A stretch of DNA of 64,000 nt from JAVBOO01 sp031550435 (lineage in GTDB: Bacteria > Bacillota > Clostridia > Lachnospirales > WRAX01), in the NCBI GenBank assembly GCA_031550435.1, contig JAVBOO010000009.1, positions 49,315 to 113,314 on the forward strand. The letters are read 5' to 3'. Position numbers and translations under genes: made by a program. The notes beneath the pieces are model-generated. The model was not told the origin of the DNA and did no database searches. It saw only the letters and a program-made list of their open reading frames with translations. Shown here piece by piece: positions 10,001-17,386 of the stretch (the first letter of the stretch is position 1; each line of letters starts with the position of its first letter).

Positions 10001-11187
10001 GGTTTACGGACAGCGAGATGACAACTCCCTGGGTTCCCTCGGCCGAACCGGTCACGGAAGATATGACCGTCTACGCTAAATGGGGAATCAGAAACTACTA
10101 TGTCAAGTTTGAGAGAAGAGGCGGTTCGGGAACAATCCCCAACCAGTCGGTTACTTACGGCGGAACAGCTACGCAGCCGACAGTAACGCCGACAAAGGCA
10201 AACAGTGTGTTCGAGGGCTGGTATACAAATGCCGGACTTCTTACTCCTTACAATTTCTCTGCGCCTATTACGGCCAACACTGTTATTTACGCTAAGTTTA
10301 CAACGGATTTGGGTAACACGACCGTTCCGCTAAAAGCCCCAGAATACAACCAAACTCCGCAGCCTAAAGTAGCGGGTGTTGGATACACGGGCGATGTGGA
10401 ATGGTTTAACGTAACGGACAATGTGCCGCTTTCGGGAACATTTGAAGCCGCAAAGGTTTATAGGGCGACGGTTACACTCGACTCTTGCGCTTATCCTCCA
10501 CAGACTCCGCTTTCGTTCTACAGATGGCCCACAACCGCTCCCGCAGTGACGGTTGCCGGCCAGACTGTTCAAAACACGCAGGTTTCCGGAGGCTATGTAA
10601 CAGGAAACAAGCTCACTTTTACGGTTGATTTCGCTCCTATACCGGATGAGCTTGTCAGCATCGGCACGATAGATCCGATAAGTGTTCCGAACAACAGGGT
10701 AACACTTGAACAGGCTAAGGCAATGCTCGGCAATACGGTATCCATCGTAACCGAAAAAGGCTCGGCAGATACCGCCGAAGTGGTTTGGAACGCGGATACA
10801 GTACCGGCTTACGATATGACTGTTGCCGGGGTATACGAGCTTACCGGTACAGTGACGCTTCCGCATGAGGTGACGAACCCCAACGGAGTTTCACTCACGG
10901 TTGTAACGACTGTCACAGTCGAAGACCCGATTTACGCAACAAAGGTAACAGTTAGCGCGCCTGCTCTTATGAACCTTAAAAAAGGCACGACAGTTAATGT
11001 AGCGGCAACCGTTGAACCTGCTGATGTCTCGTACCCGGGAGTTGTATGGGTTTCGTCGAACCCGCTTATTGCAACTGTTGACAGTCAGGGCAATGTTAAG
11101 GGTATCACGGCGGGAACCGTAATAATAACGGTCACATCGACAGACGGAAAGGCTAAATGCGTTTTCGCGGTAAAAGTAACGAACTAA
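7087..11187 (+). CDS. large secreted beta-lactamase/esterase-fold serine hydrolase with CBM41-like, InlB-type and Big2 domains
   Basis: A 1366-residue exported protein. Residues 1-28 are a signal peptide. At about 30-150 lies a domain resembling the pullulanase-associated starch-binding domain (VTVHYHNDNGNYAETVIDVW). The catalytic domain of the class C beta-lactamase/DD-peptidase/esterase family lies at about 310-760. It has the S-x-x-K motif at Ser404-Lys407 (SNSK), Tyr523 in NYSD as the second element, and His702-x-Gly704 (GHQGWTG) as the third. Residues about 810-1075 hold four InlB-type (Listeria-Bacteroides, Flg_new) repeats of the pattern FDGWYKD...W-F...LYAKW. A Big2 immunoglobulin-like domain closes the chain. 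There is no LPXTG or SLH anchor. The likely place is the cell surface or medium. Substrate (peptidoglycan, ester or lactam) cannot be told from sequence. Confidence 0.9.
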   Translation: MKTKKLFAILLTFAMTMGAFSLQQAKASSTVTVTVHYHNDNGNYAETVIDVWNFSDTAAEAGTVAIDEYGWKNTFTVNGVNEKEYVKFRITSDSVFPTDVRYLDPAGSSSIEVWLIDGDAKAYGQPVKIDPQYTTAKDGVRYVAVQAIPLYFNTGNVNNYTITYGASNGYYTPGTESGSGVAANLGGTPPSPKVTLLRNLNRFRANQQDDWWEICPASKSVLVNYSTTTQTAEMTTGSHAAANNGLGFNLREGDVYPLFLGLDLIQEGPVSAEGKTFLSLKSIRGMTQTLGGIIAGADTYLLPNMFVGYEKVLDFTSNPEAVGFSGEMLKAFKQFIDLEAQSTDGMPIACSITLDGKKVFSYAAGTVAQFRTTPNGSGGYNAAIPIPVSEQVPVTADSLFDLASNSKMYSGIYAMERLVSQGLLDLDKKLNEYPGWENYKDSYIVYTGKMSGSNYVGKTGKDNTTIRQILSHYAGLEADPEYQNRIQAGELWYHTDNPYDRTEIIDMICKTPLRYNVGTTYNYSDVDFMIVALLAESITGVPFDVYMEQIYKEELGVQNTAFNPLLKGYDQDQLVATCEINGNTRDGNVMYGFMDDGYTPVPERSYTIQGEVHDEKAYYAMGGISGHAGLFSSVNDMSELMQLALNCGSYNGFNMFDRQTHQMFTTPFTTTATVGLGWWMNNTSGSIMSYFSWGPSMQTYGHQGWTGTISVIDPLKGMSVTCLTSMKHGPTINAANTFTNTQARIGGNGEYSGPGNLVLQNCYAQGSMDFIEHDTVLWGVSYNPLPGRDLKVELVLDGNYATGTKPAGEPGYVFDGWYKDEAFTQPWNFDTDKVMCDVSLYSKWVEAENVPAEPTETTWKVRFVRTGIATQIVADGDTATPVADPARAGYKFGGWFTNADCTAVWDFATPVTSNINLYAKWTELHTITFDTNGGSIVRPLQVADGEYAAGARYSPSKVSSISIPDSLPFLGWFTDSEMTTPWVPSAEPVTEDMTVYAKWGIRNYYVKFERRGGSGTIPNQSVTYGGTATQPTVTPTKANSVFEGWYTNAGLLTPYNFSAPITANTVIYAKFTTDLGNTTVPLKAPEYNQTPQPKVAGVGYTGDVEWFNVTDNVPLSGTFEAAKVYRATVTLDSCAYPPQTPLSFYRWPTTAPAVTVAGQTVQNTQVSGGYVTGNKLTFTVDFAPIPDELVSIGTIDPISVPNNRVTLEQAKAMLGNTVSIVTEKGSADTAEVVWNADTVPAYDMTVAGVYELTGTVTLPHEVTNPNGVSLTVVTTVTVEDPIYATKVTVSAPALMNLKKGTTVNVAATVEPADVSYPGVVWVSSNPLIATVDSQGNVKGITAGTVIITVTSTDGKAKCVFAVKVTN

Positions 11188-11190
11188 CGA

Positions 11191-11312
11191 GGAAGTGTTG
11201 AAAATTGCGCACGAAACCCACTTTAGTGGGTTGAGCGAGCGGCGCTCTCCATTGAAAAATGGTGCCTTTCCATTTTCAATGGAAAGCCGCAAGGCGATTT
11301 TTCAACATGCCC
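11191..11312 (+). repeat. 122-bp inverted-end repeat, family B, copy 1
   Basis: It begins GGAAGTGTTGAAAATTGCG and ends CGATTTTTCAACATGCCC, so the ends are imperfect inverted repeats. Inside are two hairpins: AACCCACTTT/AGTGGGTT and CTCCATTGAAAAATGG/CCATTTTCAATGGAAAG. Other copies lie at 13983 (same strand) and 28947 (inverted). It starts 3 bp after the serine hydrolase stop codon. Confidence 0.88.
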
Positions 11313-11355
11313 AACGAACCATGAATCAACGCGCTGACTAAATGTCGGCAAACAA

Positions 11356-11388
11356 ATCAGGGCTTCCGCAATTTGCGGAAGCCCTGAT
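11356..11388 (+). terminator. perfect 15-bp hairpin after the serine hydrolase
   Basis: ATCAGGGCTTCCGCA and TGCGGAAGCCCTGAT are perfect complements around a 3-base loop. The following CTTGT is a poor U-tract, so termination is likely but not certain. It lies between convergent genes. Confidence 0.65.
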
Positions 11389-11408
11389 CTTGTAGTAGGA
11401 ATGCCCTT

Positions 11409-11509
11409 ATACTGTTTTAATTCTAATGTTGGAATAGATTTTTCTAAAACCGCGACAGCTCAGGCTGCAACGAAAAATCTATTCCTGCAATTTATATTTA
11501 TAACAGTAT
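11409..11509. repeat. 101-bp long stem-loop at the 3' end of glsA
   Basis: ATACTGTT (11409-11416) pairs with AACAGTAT (11502-11509), and GGAATAGATTTTTC (11431-11444) pairs perfectly with GAAAAATCTATTCC (11472-11485). The outer arm touches the glsA stop codon. I see no second copy in the window. Confidence 0.6.
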
Positions 11510-12450
11510 TAGAACACACCTATATCCAGTTCGTTTCTTAGTTTCTTTAACAACTCGATTCCGGCGATACTGCTGCCCTTTTCGTTCAGTGCCGGGCCAT
11601 AGATACCTACCCCGACTTTTCCGGGAGAGACAGACATGATGCCGCCGCCAACGCCGCTTTTTGACGGCAGACCGACTGATACGGCAAAGCTTCCGGATTC
11701 GTCATACATTCCGCAAAGCATCATCATTGCGTTAACGGTTTGAGCCGCTTCCGGAGAGAAAACGCGCTTGCCCGTCGAAACGGATATACCCCTGTTTGCA
11801 AGAGTTGCCGCAATTTGCGCAAGCTCCTTGACCGTAACCTTAATTGCGCAAATTTTGAAATACGCGTCTAAAACCTCTTCAACATCTCCGTCCAAAACGC
11901 CGACGCTCTTCATAAAATACGCCAAAGCGCGGTTTCTCGAGCCCGTCATCTTTTCCGACTTGTAAACACCTTCATGAATTCCTATGTTCTTGTTTCCCGT
12001 AATTTCATGGAGCAGCGACAGTATTCTGCAAAATTTATCTTCATAGGTTTTGCCGTTTGAAAAGCCGATACTCAGTATTGCTCCTGAGTTTATAAACGGA
12101 TTAAGCGGTTTGTGCGAGTCTCTCGTTTCGAGGTTTACTATAGAGTTAAAACCGTCATGCGAAGGTTCGAAGCTGATTTTAGTTTTTATTCTGTTCAAAT
12201 CGGTGTCGATAAGAGCGGCAAGCAGTATGAGAACCTTTGATACGCTTTGCATAGTGAATTCGGCAGTGCTGTCTCCGGCAAAATGCTCTCTTAAATCCGT
12301 TCTTATGAGATAAATCCCCAGCAAATTTTTGTCATACGCTGAAAGCTCGGGTATATAAGAGGCGACTTTTCCGGTTTTACAGTACGGGCGGCATTCTTTG
12401 ACCATTCTGGTTAATAAGTCGTTAATGGAAATCACTCTCCTCAAATGCAA
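11509..12450 (-). CDS. glsA: glutaminase (serine-dependent beta-lactamase fold)
   Basis: The product of about 305-313 residues belongs to the bacterial glutaminase A family, which hydrolyses L-glutamine to glutamate and ammonia. The catalytic S-x-x-K is Ser69-Val-Ser-Lys72 (MQSVSKV), followed by LNPFINSGAI (family consensus NPxINAGAI) and a Gly-rich SGVGGGI segment. No STAS or ankyrin tail follows. The start is uncertain. The longest frame opens with TTG at 12450 without a ribosome site, while GAGGAGA lies inside the frame a few codons on and points to a GTG or ATT start slightly downstream. It is the last gene of the glutamate block and would feed glutamate into the methylaspartate pathway (inference). 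Confidence 0.92.
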   Translation of the reverse strand: MHLRRVISINDLLTRMVKECRPYCKTGKVASYIPELSAYDKNLLGIYLIRTDLREHFAGDSTAEFTMQSVSKVLILLAALIDTDLNRIKTKISFEPSHDGFNSIVNLETRDSHKPLNPFINSGAILSIGFSNGKTYEDKFCRILSLLHEITGNKNIGIHEGVYKSEKMTGSRNRALAYFMKSVGVLDGDVEEVLDAYFKICAIKVTVKELAQIAATLANRGISVSTGKRVFSPEAAQTVNAMMMLCGMYDESGSFAVSVGLPSKSGVGGGIMSVSPGKVGVGIYGPALNEKGSSIAGIELLKKLRNELDIGVF

Positions 12451-12492
12451 TAACGTTTAATGATTGCCGGTGTTTTGCACGGAGCAATCCGG

Positions 12493-13053
12493 CTACATGC
12501 ACCTGTACTGTTCCGTGCCATCGCTGTAAAAATCGCTGCCTTTGCTGTCTATAGCAACGATAACGGGAAGTTTTTCGATTACGAGCCGTCTGACAGCCTC
12601 GGTTCCCAAATCGTCAAACGCGATAACTTCGGATAATTTAACGCATTTTGCCATAAGAGCGGCAGCTCCGCCGATTGCGGCAAAATATACTCCTCCGTGG
12701 TCGATTATGGCCTGCTTAACTTCGGGAGAGCGGTAGCCTTTGCCTATCATGGCCTTTAGCCCGTGCGAAATCAAAAGCGGGGAGTAAGCATCCATTCTTC
12801 CGCTTGTCGTCGGGCCGACTGAGCCGATGGCTTGGCCCGGCTTCGCTGGGCAGGGACCCGCATAGTAAATGACTTTGCCGTTCAGCTCAAACGGCAGGGT
12901 TTCGCCTTTCTGTATCATCTCATAGAGCCGCTTGTGCGCGGCATCCCTGCCTGTGTAGATTTCACCGGAAAGGTACACCATTTCACCGGCTCTGAGCGAA
13001 AGCATGGCTTCGTCGGTTAACGGAACACTGACAATTTTTAAGGTATCGTTCAT
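12493..13053 (-). CDS. class I fumarase/mesaconase, beta subunit (C-terminal domain)
   Basis: A 186-residue protein of the fumarate hydratase C-terminal family. Seen are GEIYTGRDAAHKRLYE, YYAGPCPAKPGQAIGSVGPT, TSGRMD and GGAAALMAKCVK, all typical. I start at the ATG at 13053 because AGGAGG lies 7 bases before it. The partner alpha subunit ends only 10 bp upstream, so the two are translated together. Class I enzymes are oxygen-sensitive iron-sulfur hydratases. Next to methylaspartate ammonia-lyase the likely reaction is hydration of mesaconate to (S)-citramalate, though fumarate to malate is possible. The substrate is inferred from context only. Confidence 0.93.
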   Translation of the reverse strand: MNDTLKIVSVPLTDEAMLSLRAGEMVYLSGEIYTGRDAAHKRLYEMIQKGETLPFELNGKVIYYAGPCPAKPGQAIGSVGPTTSGRMDAYSPLLISHGLKAMIGKGYRSPEVKQAIIDHGGVYFAAIGGAAALMAKCVKLSEVIAFDDLGTEAVRRLVIEKLPVIVAIDSKGSDFYSDGTEQYRCM

Positions 13054-13063
13054 GGCAAACCTC

Positions 13064-13906
13064 CTAAAGAGTGACTGTAGCATGTCTTGCGGCATGGCAG
13101 CATATGTTTATGGCTACCGGCAGACCTGCGATATGGGTCGGGTATGTTTCGATATTGACACCGAGGCAGGTCGTTGTTCCTCCAAACCCTCCGGGCCCGA
13201 GGCCTGTTTTGTTTACAAGTTCCTTTAGCTCGCTTTCGATTCCCGCCCAATAATTATCCGGGTGAGACTCATCTATACTTCTTAGCAAAGCCTTTTTTGC
13301 TATAAGCGCCGCTTTTTCCATTGTGCCGCCGATACCGATACCTAGTATTATCGGCGGACAGGCGTTCGGGCCGGCTTTGAGAGCCGTTTCCGCAACAAAG
13401 TTCTTGATGCCTTCGATGCCCTCGGAAGGCTTAAGCATTTTGAGCGCGCTCATGTTCTCGCTGCCAAAGCCCTTTGGCGTGACAGTAATCGTGAAACTGT
13501 CCCCCGGCACTATAGTATAATGTATGACGGCGGGAGTATTGTCATTTGTGTTTACACGAGCTATCGGGTCTCTTACAACCGATTTTCTGAGATAGCCTTT
13601 TTCATAGCCGTTTCTGACGCCTTCGTTTATTGCGTCTTCAAGTCCGCCGCCGACAACATGCACATCTTGGCCAACATCAACAAAGGCAACCAATACCCCG
13701 GTATCCTGGCACATGGGGCAGCTGTCGTTTGCGGCTATGTCTGCGTTTTTGATAAGCGTTTCTATAACGCTTTTACCCAGCGGAGATTTTTCGGTCTCGA
13801 GTGACTTTTTGAACTCGTTTCTTATATCATCGGAAAGATAGTAATTAGCGTCAATGCAAAGCTTTTCGACAGCTTCGCTTATTTTACTTACATGAATTTC
13901 CCTCAT
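13064..13906 (-). CDS. class I fumarase/mesaconase, alpha subunit (iron-sulfur domain)
   Basis: A 280-residue protein of the fumarate hydratase N-terminal family. Three conserved cysteines expected to bind the [4Fe-4S] cluster are visible in DSCPMCQDTG, GPNACPPIILGIGIGG and TTTCLGV. NTNDNTPAVIHY is the usual substrate-side motif. GGAGG precedes the ATG. Two repeats (families B and C) and a hairpin separate it from the DUF4387 gene, so it and its partner may form a separate transcript from the glmS operon. Clostridial mesaconase is known as an oxygen-labile two-subunit Fe-S enzyme, which fits. Confidence 0.94.
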   Translation of the reverse strand: MREIHVSKISEAVEKLCIDANYYLSDDIRNEFKKSLETEKSPLGKSVIETLIKNADIAANDSCPMCQDTGVLVAFVDVGQDVHVVGGGLEDAINEGVRNGYEKGYLRKSVVRDPIARVNTNDNTPAVIHYTIVPGDSFTITVTPKGFGSENMSALKMLKPSEGIEGIKNFVAETALKAGPNACPPIILGIGIGGTMEKAALIAKKALLRSIDESHPDNYWAGIESELKELVNKTGLGPGGFGGTTTCLGVNIETYPTHIAGLPVAINICCHAARHATVTL

Positions 13907-13982
13907 GTCCGCCTCCGGTTTATAAAAGTTGTTTCGGCTGTTTTTTATTACATCGGCAACAAAATATATGAAAACGCTATAT

Positions 13983-14104
13983 GGAAGTGTTGAAAATTGC
14001 GTACGAAACCCACTTTAGTGGGTTGAGCGAGCGGCGCTCTCCATTGAAAAATGGTGTTTTTCCATTTTCAATGGAAAGCCGTAAGGCAATTTTTCAACAT
14101 GCCC
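13983..14104 (+). repeat. 122-bp repeat, family B, copy 2
   Basis: Same length and ends as copy 1, with only a handful of substitutions (for example GCGTACG for GCGCACG). It lies upstream of the fumarase alpha gene and directly beside a family C repeat. Confidence 0.88.
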
Positions 14105-14110
14105 TATATT

Positions 14111-14232
14111 TTGTTGTTCCCTCGCTAAGACGCAGATGCGCCGCATTGGAGCGCTGCGGCATATCTAGACGCGTCTGCTCGGCACGAGTAACCGCGTAAG
14201 TATTTTATGCGGTATTTAACTTCCGCGGTAAT
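14111..14232 (+). repeat. ~120-bp repeat, family C, copy 1
   Basis: Contains CTAAGACGCAGATGCGCCGCA, then TGCGGCATATCTAGACGCGTCTGC, which fold together, and a 3' half AACCGCG-TAAGTATTTTAT-GCGGT ending TTAACTTCCGCGGTAAT. Other copies lie at 28276, 52908 (inverted, shortened) and 55978 (partial). Confidence 0.85.
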
Positions 14233-14257
14233 ATGAATTTCAGGTTTCAAAAATACA

Positions 14258-14280
14258 CCGACAAAGTCAGACTTTGTCGG
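14258..14280 (-). terminator. terminator of the glmS-to-DUF4387 operon
   Basis: CCGACAAAGT and ACTTTGTCGG pair around a 3-base loop. On the minus strand the hairpin is followed by TGTATTTTTG, 12 bp past the DUF4387 stop codon. Confidence 0.7.
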
Positions 14281-14291
14281 CATAAGTTTGA

Positions 14292-14609
14292 TTACATATT
14301 AAACTCAAATTTCATAAGCGGAGCATGCTGCTGCGCGCCGTACACATCGGTCTCTCCGAGATTTCCGGAACATATCGGACGGACTATGGTTATTTTGATA
14401 GCCTTAGCAGGCTCAAAATTAACTATCTCCATCACATCGTTTTTATCGATGTTATAGAGCTTTGAAAACGATTCGGGCGTGAATACGTTCGCATCGGCGA
14501 CCTGCCTGTACAGTTCGTGGGTCTTGAAAATTATATCAAACGTAAGCTCATACGGGCCCGAATTTTTGCTGCGGATTACGTCCGCAAGGTCAATCAGTCT
14601 GTAGTGCAT
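14292..14609 (-). CDS. DUF4387 domain protein
   Basis: A 105-residue protein that I place in the DUF4387 family by its opening (HYRLIDLADVIRSKNSGPYE), FDIIF, and the PICSGNLGETDVYGAQQHAP segment. The family has no established function. It is found next to AtuA-type proteins, as here (14-bp gap). No signal peptide or membrane segment is present. The conserved Cys in RPICSGN and the His in QQHAP could be functional, but this is a guess. It is the last gene before a hairpin terminator, downstream of mal and the AtuA gene, which suggests a role in or after mesaconate metabolism. Confidence 0.85.
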   Translation of the reverse strand: MHYRLIDLADVIRSKNSGPYELTFDIIFKTHELYRQVADANVFTPESFSKLYNIDKNDVMEIVNFEPAKAIKITIVRPICSGNLGETDVYGAQQHAPLMKFEFNM

Positions 14610-14623
14610 ATGCTCGCCTCCCT

Positions 14624-15982
14624 CTACAGTTGTTTAATTTCGATTGGGAAAAATTCGCTCGGATCGTCAACTTCCATAAGGTGATACAAGCTGAACTCGT
14701 AAACCTCGCCGACTTTGAAGTCCGAGGGCGAGAACGGGAATGCAAGGTTACCGGCTGTTGAAATTCTGCCTTCGTAGCCGTAGTGAAGCATTGTAGAGCG
14801 GGCAAAGCTGCAAATCGTGTTGGCAAGAGATTGTTCTGCCGCAACCGCCTCTATGACTATGCAAAGCTCGTGGCTCGTTTCCTTCTCCAGACCGTCAAAT
14901 ATGGCCATAACGCCGTTTTTGCCGTAAATCTTGAAATCAAGGAAAAAGTCTTTGATTCCGAAGCTTTCGAAGTTGTTTTTAACTCTTGCCTTAACGCCTT
15001 CGATAATCGAGTCGATCTTGTTAATCATAACCGGATCTTTTGTAGCGGCAATGGAAACCGTTCTGTAGCCGACGCGCTTGACGCCTTCCAGCTTGATGAA
15101 GAAGCCTTCGGTCGGGATAAATTTGCTTCCGGATACCTTAACGTACTGCTCGTCGAGCTGTTCGAATTTCGTGCTCTTAAGATCAAGTATTCCGCCGGGT
15201 CCGGGAAGTATATAGGGGTTGGTCTTCTCGTAAAGTGTGTGAGCCGCAACTGACAAAGTTGTACATTTTCTGGCGGGATTAAGAGTGCAAACCTTGAAAT
15301 AGTCATCTCCAAGATAGCCCATCATGCAGTCGGAGCCGCTCCCGGGTGTCGAGGCGATAGCGGCGCATTCGAGTATCTTGCCAAGATGGATTGCAAGACC
15401 CTTATCATAACCCTTCATTATAGCGAGCGAAGCGAAGTTTGCAGGGTCATAAGCGCGACCGGCAAGTATAACCTGCGCACCCATTTCGAGCGCTTTTATC
15501 ATCGGCTCAAAGCCCATTTGCGCAACGGTTCTTACGGTATCTTCAATATCCTTTTCCGTTGCTTCGGGAGCCGGATGAAGAGGTTTAACTTTTCCTTGCT
15601 TAAACTTCTTAAGTATAACGTCCTTAGATATATCGGCGGGGATGACCGCAAGCTTGAAATGAAGGTTCTTTTCTTTTGCGATTTCCTCGATTATTTCGAG
15701 GTTCCATTTCAAATGGGGTTCCGCTCCGCTTCCGCCCGCCGTACCGATAATAACGGGTATGTTATTATCAAGCCCCGCGGGTATCATGTAGGAAAGGTCT
15801 CTTTTGACCGAATTTCTGTCCGTGAACGAGATTCCGGCTCCCAGGTAGTACGGGCCGGGGTCTGTCGAGCCCGCGTCAACCGCAATAACATGCGGCTTTC
15901 TTTTCATGCCTTCTTTGAAAGATTCTTCGGGGAAGCCGTAGCCTAATATGGCCGTAGGCGAAAGTATTCTCATTTCTTCCAT
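14624..15982 (-). CDS. AtuA family protein (DUF1446)
   Basis: A 452-residue cytosolic protein matching the AtuA (acyclic terpene utilisation A) family. It has VIAVDAGSTDPGPYYLG near the N-terminus, GTAGGSGAEPHL, and AGRAYDPANFASL with CAAIASTPGSGSD in the middle. AtuA is known from the citronellol/geraniol pathway of Pseudomonas, where its reaction is unclear. Here there is no terpene pathway. The gene lies 27 bp after methylaspartate ammonia-lyase and just before DUF4387, so a role with a branched C5 acid such as mesaconate or citramalate is more likely (inference). The start is the ATG at 15982. GGGAGG precedes it, and a TTG at 15997 overlaps that site. Confidence 0.88.
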   Translation of the reverse strand: MEEMRILSPTAILGYGFPEESFKEGMKRKPHVIAVDAGSTDPGPYYLGAGISFTDRNSVKRDLSYMIPAGLDNNIPVIIGTAGGSGAEPHLKWNLEIIEEIAKEKNLHFKLAVIPADISKDVILKKFKQGKVKPLHPAPEATEKDIEDTVRTVAQMGFEPMIKALEMGAQVILAGRAYDPANFASLAIMKGYDKGLAIHLGKILECAAIASTPGSGSDCMMGYLGDDYFKVCTLNPARKCTTLSVAAHTLYEKTNPYILPGPGGILDLKSTKFEQLDEQYVKVSGSKFIPTEGFFIKLEGVKRVGYRTVSIAATKDPVMINKIDSIIEGVKARVKNNFESFGIKDFFLDFKIYGKNGVMAIFDGLEKETSHELCIVIEAVAAEQSLANTICSFARSTMLHYGYEGRISTAGNLAFPFSPSDFKVGEVYEFSLYHLMEVDDPSEFFPIEIKQL

Positions 15983-16009
15983 TACTTTTCCTCCCAACGT
16001 AAGCGCGCT

Positions 16010-17251
16010 TTACAGCACGTCTTTAAGTGCAAGTACTCTGCTCATTTCGTTGAAAACTATCATATAGCCCTCGTCAACGCCCATGCCGGGCTTTGCGAGT
16101 ATTTGTACCGGCTGAGTAGCCATAGCGATCTGTGTACAAACCTGAGCCGAACGGTCAGTTTCGTTGCATGTTCCGCCCTGGTATGCGCCCATTCCGTTAG
16201 CCTTGCAATACAGAACGGCTTCGATTGTGTTGTTGACACCGCCCAAGTCAGGCGTTTTGATTTGGGCCATATGGCCGGCTTTAGCTTTTGTAAAATCTAC
16301 AACGTCCTCGTAAGTGTTGCACCATTCGTCCGCTACGATTTCGACCTGAATGCCTTTCGCGTCTACAAGAGCTCTGATATCTCTCAAGGCGTTTATCTGA
16401 GCTTCGCGCTCTCCCATGTCAACGGGACCTTCAATGCGAAGTTTAAACGGTTTCGCGTTTTGCTCGAGCTTTCCGAGATAGTCGGCGATTTTCTCGAAGT
16501 CAAAGTCGAATACCGGCCCGAGGTTTCCGTATACGTCTATATGGAATATAGGGTTGTAGCTTTCGGAAAAACGAAGTTTCGTCGTTCTTTCACTGAGCCA
16601 TTTTACGTAATCCGCAAGCTTATCACCGTTTTTCCCTACCTTGTCTGTGTTGTTAAACAGAGCGTGAGGAAGTACGTCCGAGCCCTTGAGTATCATTTTG
16701 TCGGTGTTTGTGAATCTGTCGTCACCTGACTGGCTGAAAACGGGGATGTGTCTGTCCGCTATCTTAAGGCCGTATTCATCAGCGACAATTTGAGCCATAA
16801 GCTTTTTCTTGGACTTTGCGACTGCGTCGAGACATGCCTGGGTTACGCCGTAACGTATAGCGGTGTGCATAAGCTTGCCTGTGACCGAGTCGATATGGCT
16901 GTCTGCAAGTTTTGCCATTTCTTTGAATGTAGTTATTTCCTTTCCCTTGAAGAGGGGAGCGATCTCTCTCTCTATGATAGGGATAAAATCCTTTGCGAGG
17001 AAAAGAGGGTCTCTTCCGCCGGCACCGGAGTATTGAACGGCAGCGCAGTCGCCGTAGGCGATCTGCCCGTCCTCGAGTACAAACATAACGGAAACGGATT
17101 CGCCTGCCTGGCGAACGGCCGAGAAGCCCTCAGTCGCGGGAGTGCCTATATAAGCGGCTCCGTCGGCAACCGCATTGAGCTTTATAGCTTTTTGGTCGTC
17201 GAAGAAGAAACCGGTTCTTCCCGCCGAGCATACTACATTTATAATCTTCAT
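16010..17251 (-). CDS. mal: methylaspartate ammonia-lyase
   Basis: A 413-residue enolase-superfamily enzyme that removes ammonia from (2S,3S)-3-methylaspartate to give mesaconate. The length equals the Clostridium tetanomorphum enzyme. Family marks visible are SVMFVLEDGQIAYGDCAAVQ near the N-terminus, HIDVYGNLGPVFD, VADEWCNT and the catalytic lysine, Lys332 in MAQIKTPDLGG (Lys331 in the known enzyme). GTCNETDRSAQ supplies further active-site residues. A gap of about 135 bp separates it from glmE upstream. No strong promoter is seen there, so it is probably still in the same operon. Confidence 0.97.
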   Translation of the reverse strand: MKIINVVCSAGRTGFFFDDQKAIKLNAVADGAAYIGTPATEGFSAVRQAGESVSVMFVLEDGQIAYGDCAAVQYSGAGGRDPLFLAKDFIPIIEREIAPLFKGKEITTFKEMAKLADSHIDSVTGKLMHTAIRYGVTQACLDAVAKSKKKLMAQIVADEYGLKIADRHIPVFSQSGDDRFTNTDKMILKGSDVLPHALFNNTDKVGKNGDKLADYVKWLSERTTKLRFSESYNPIFHIDVYGNLGPVFDFDFEKIADYLGKLEQNAKPFKLRIEGPVDMGEREAQINALRDIRALVDAKGIQVEIVADEWCNTYEDVVDFTKAKAGHMAQIKTPDLGGVNNTIEAVLYCKANGMGAYQGGTCNETDRSAQVCTQIAMATQPVQILAKPGMGVDEGYMIVFNEMSRVLALKDVL

Positions 17252-17386
17252 AATATCCTCCGAATTGGTTCATTTGATTATCGCCGCGAAAGCGTCCCGC
17301 AGTGTTTGCGCTCTTGAAACTCAAAGACTGACTTTTGGGCAGTAAATTCTTATCAGCCGGCTTTTGCGCGGCCTTATAATCGCTCT

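Noticed and set aside
13981..14199. 72-codon plus-strand frame across the B and C repeats
   Set aside because: It reads through two folding repeats; related frames appear at other copies only because the repeats are alike.
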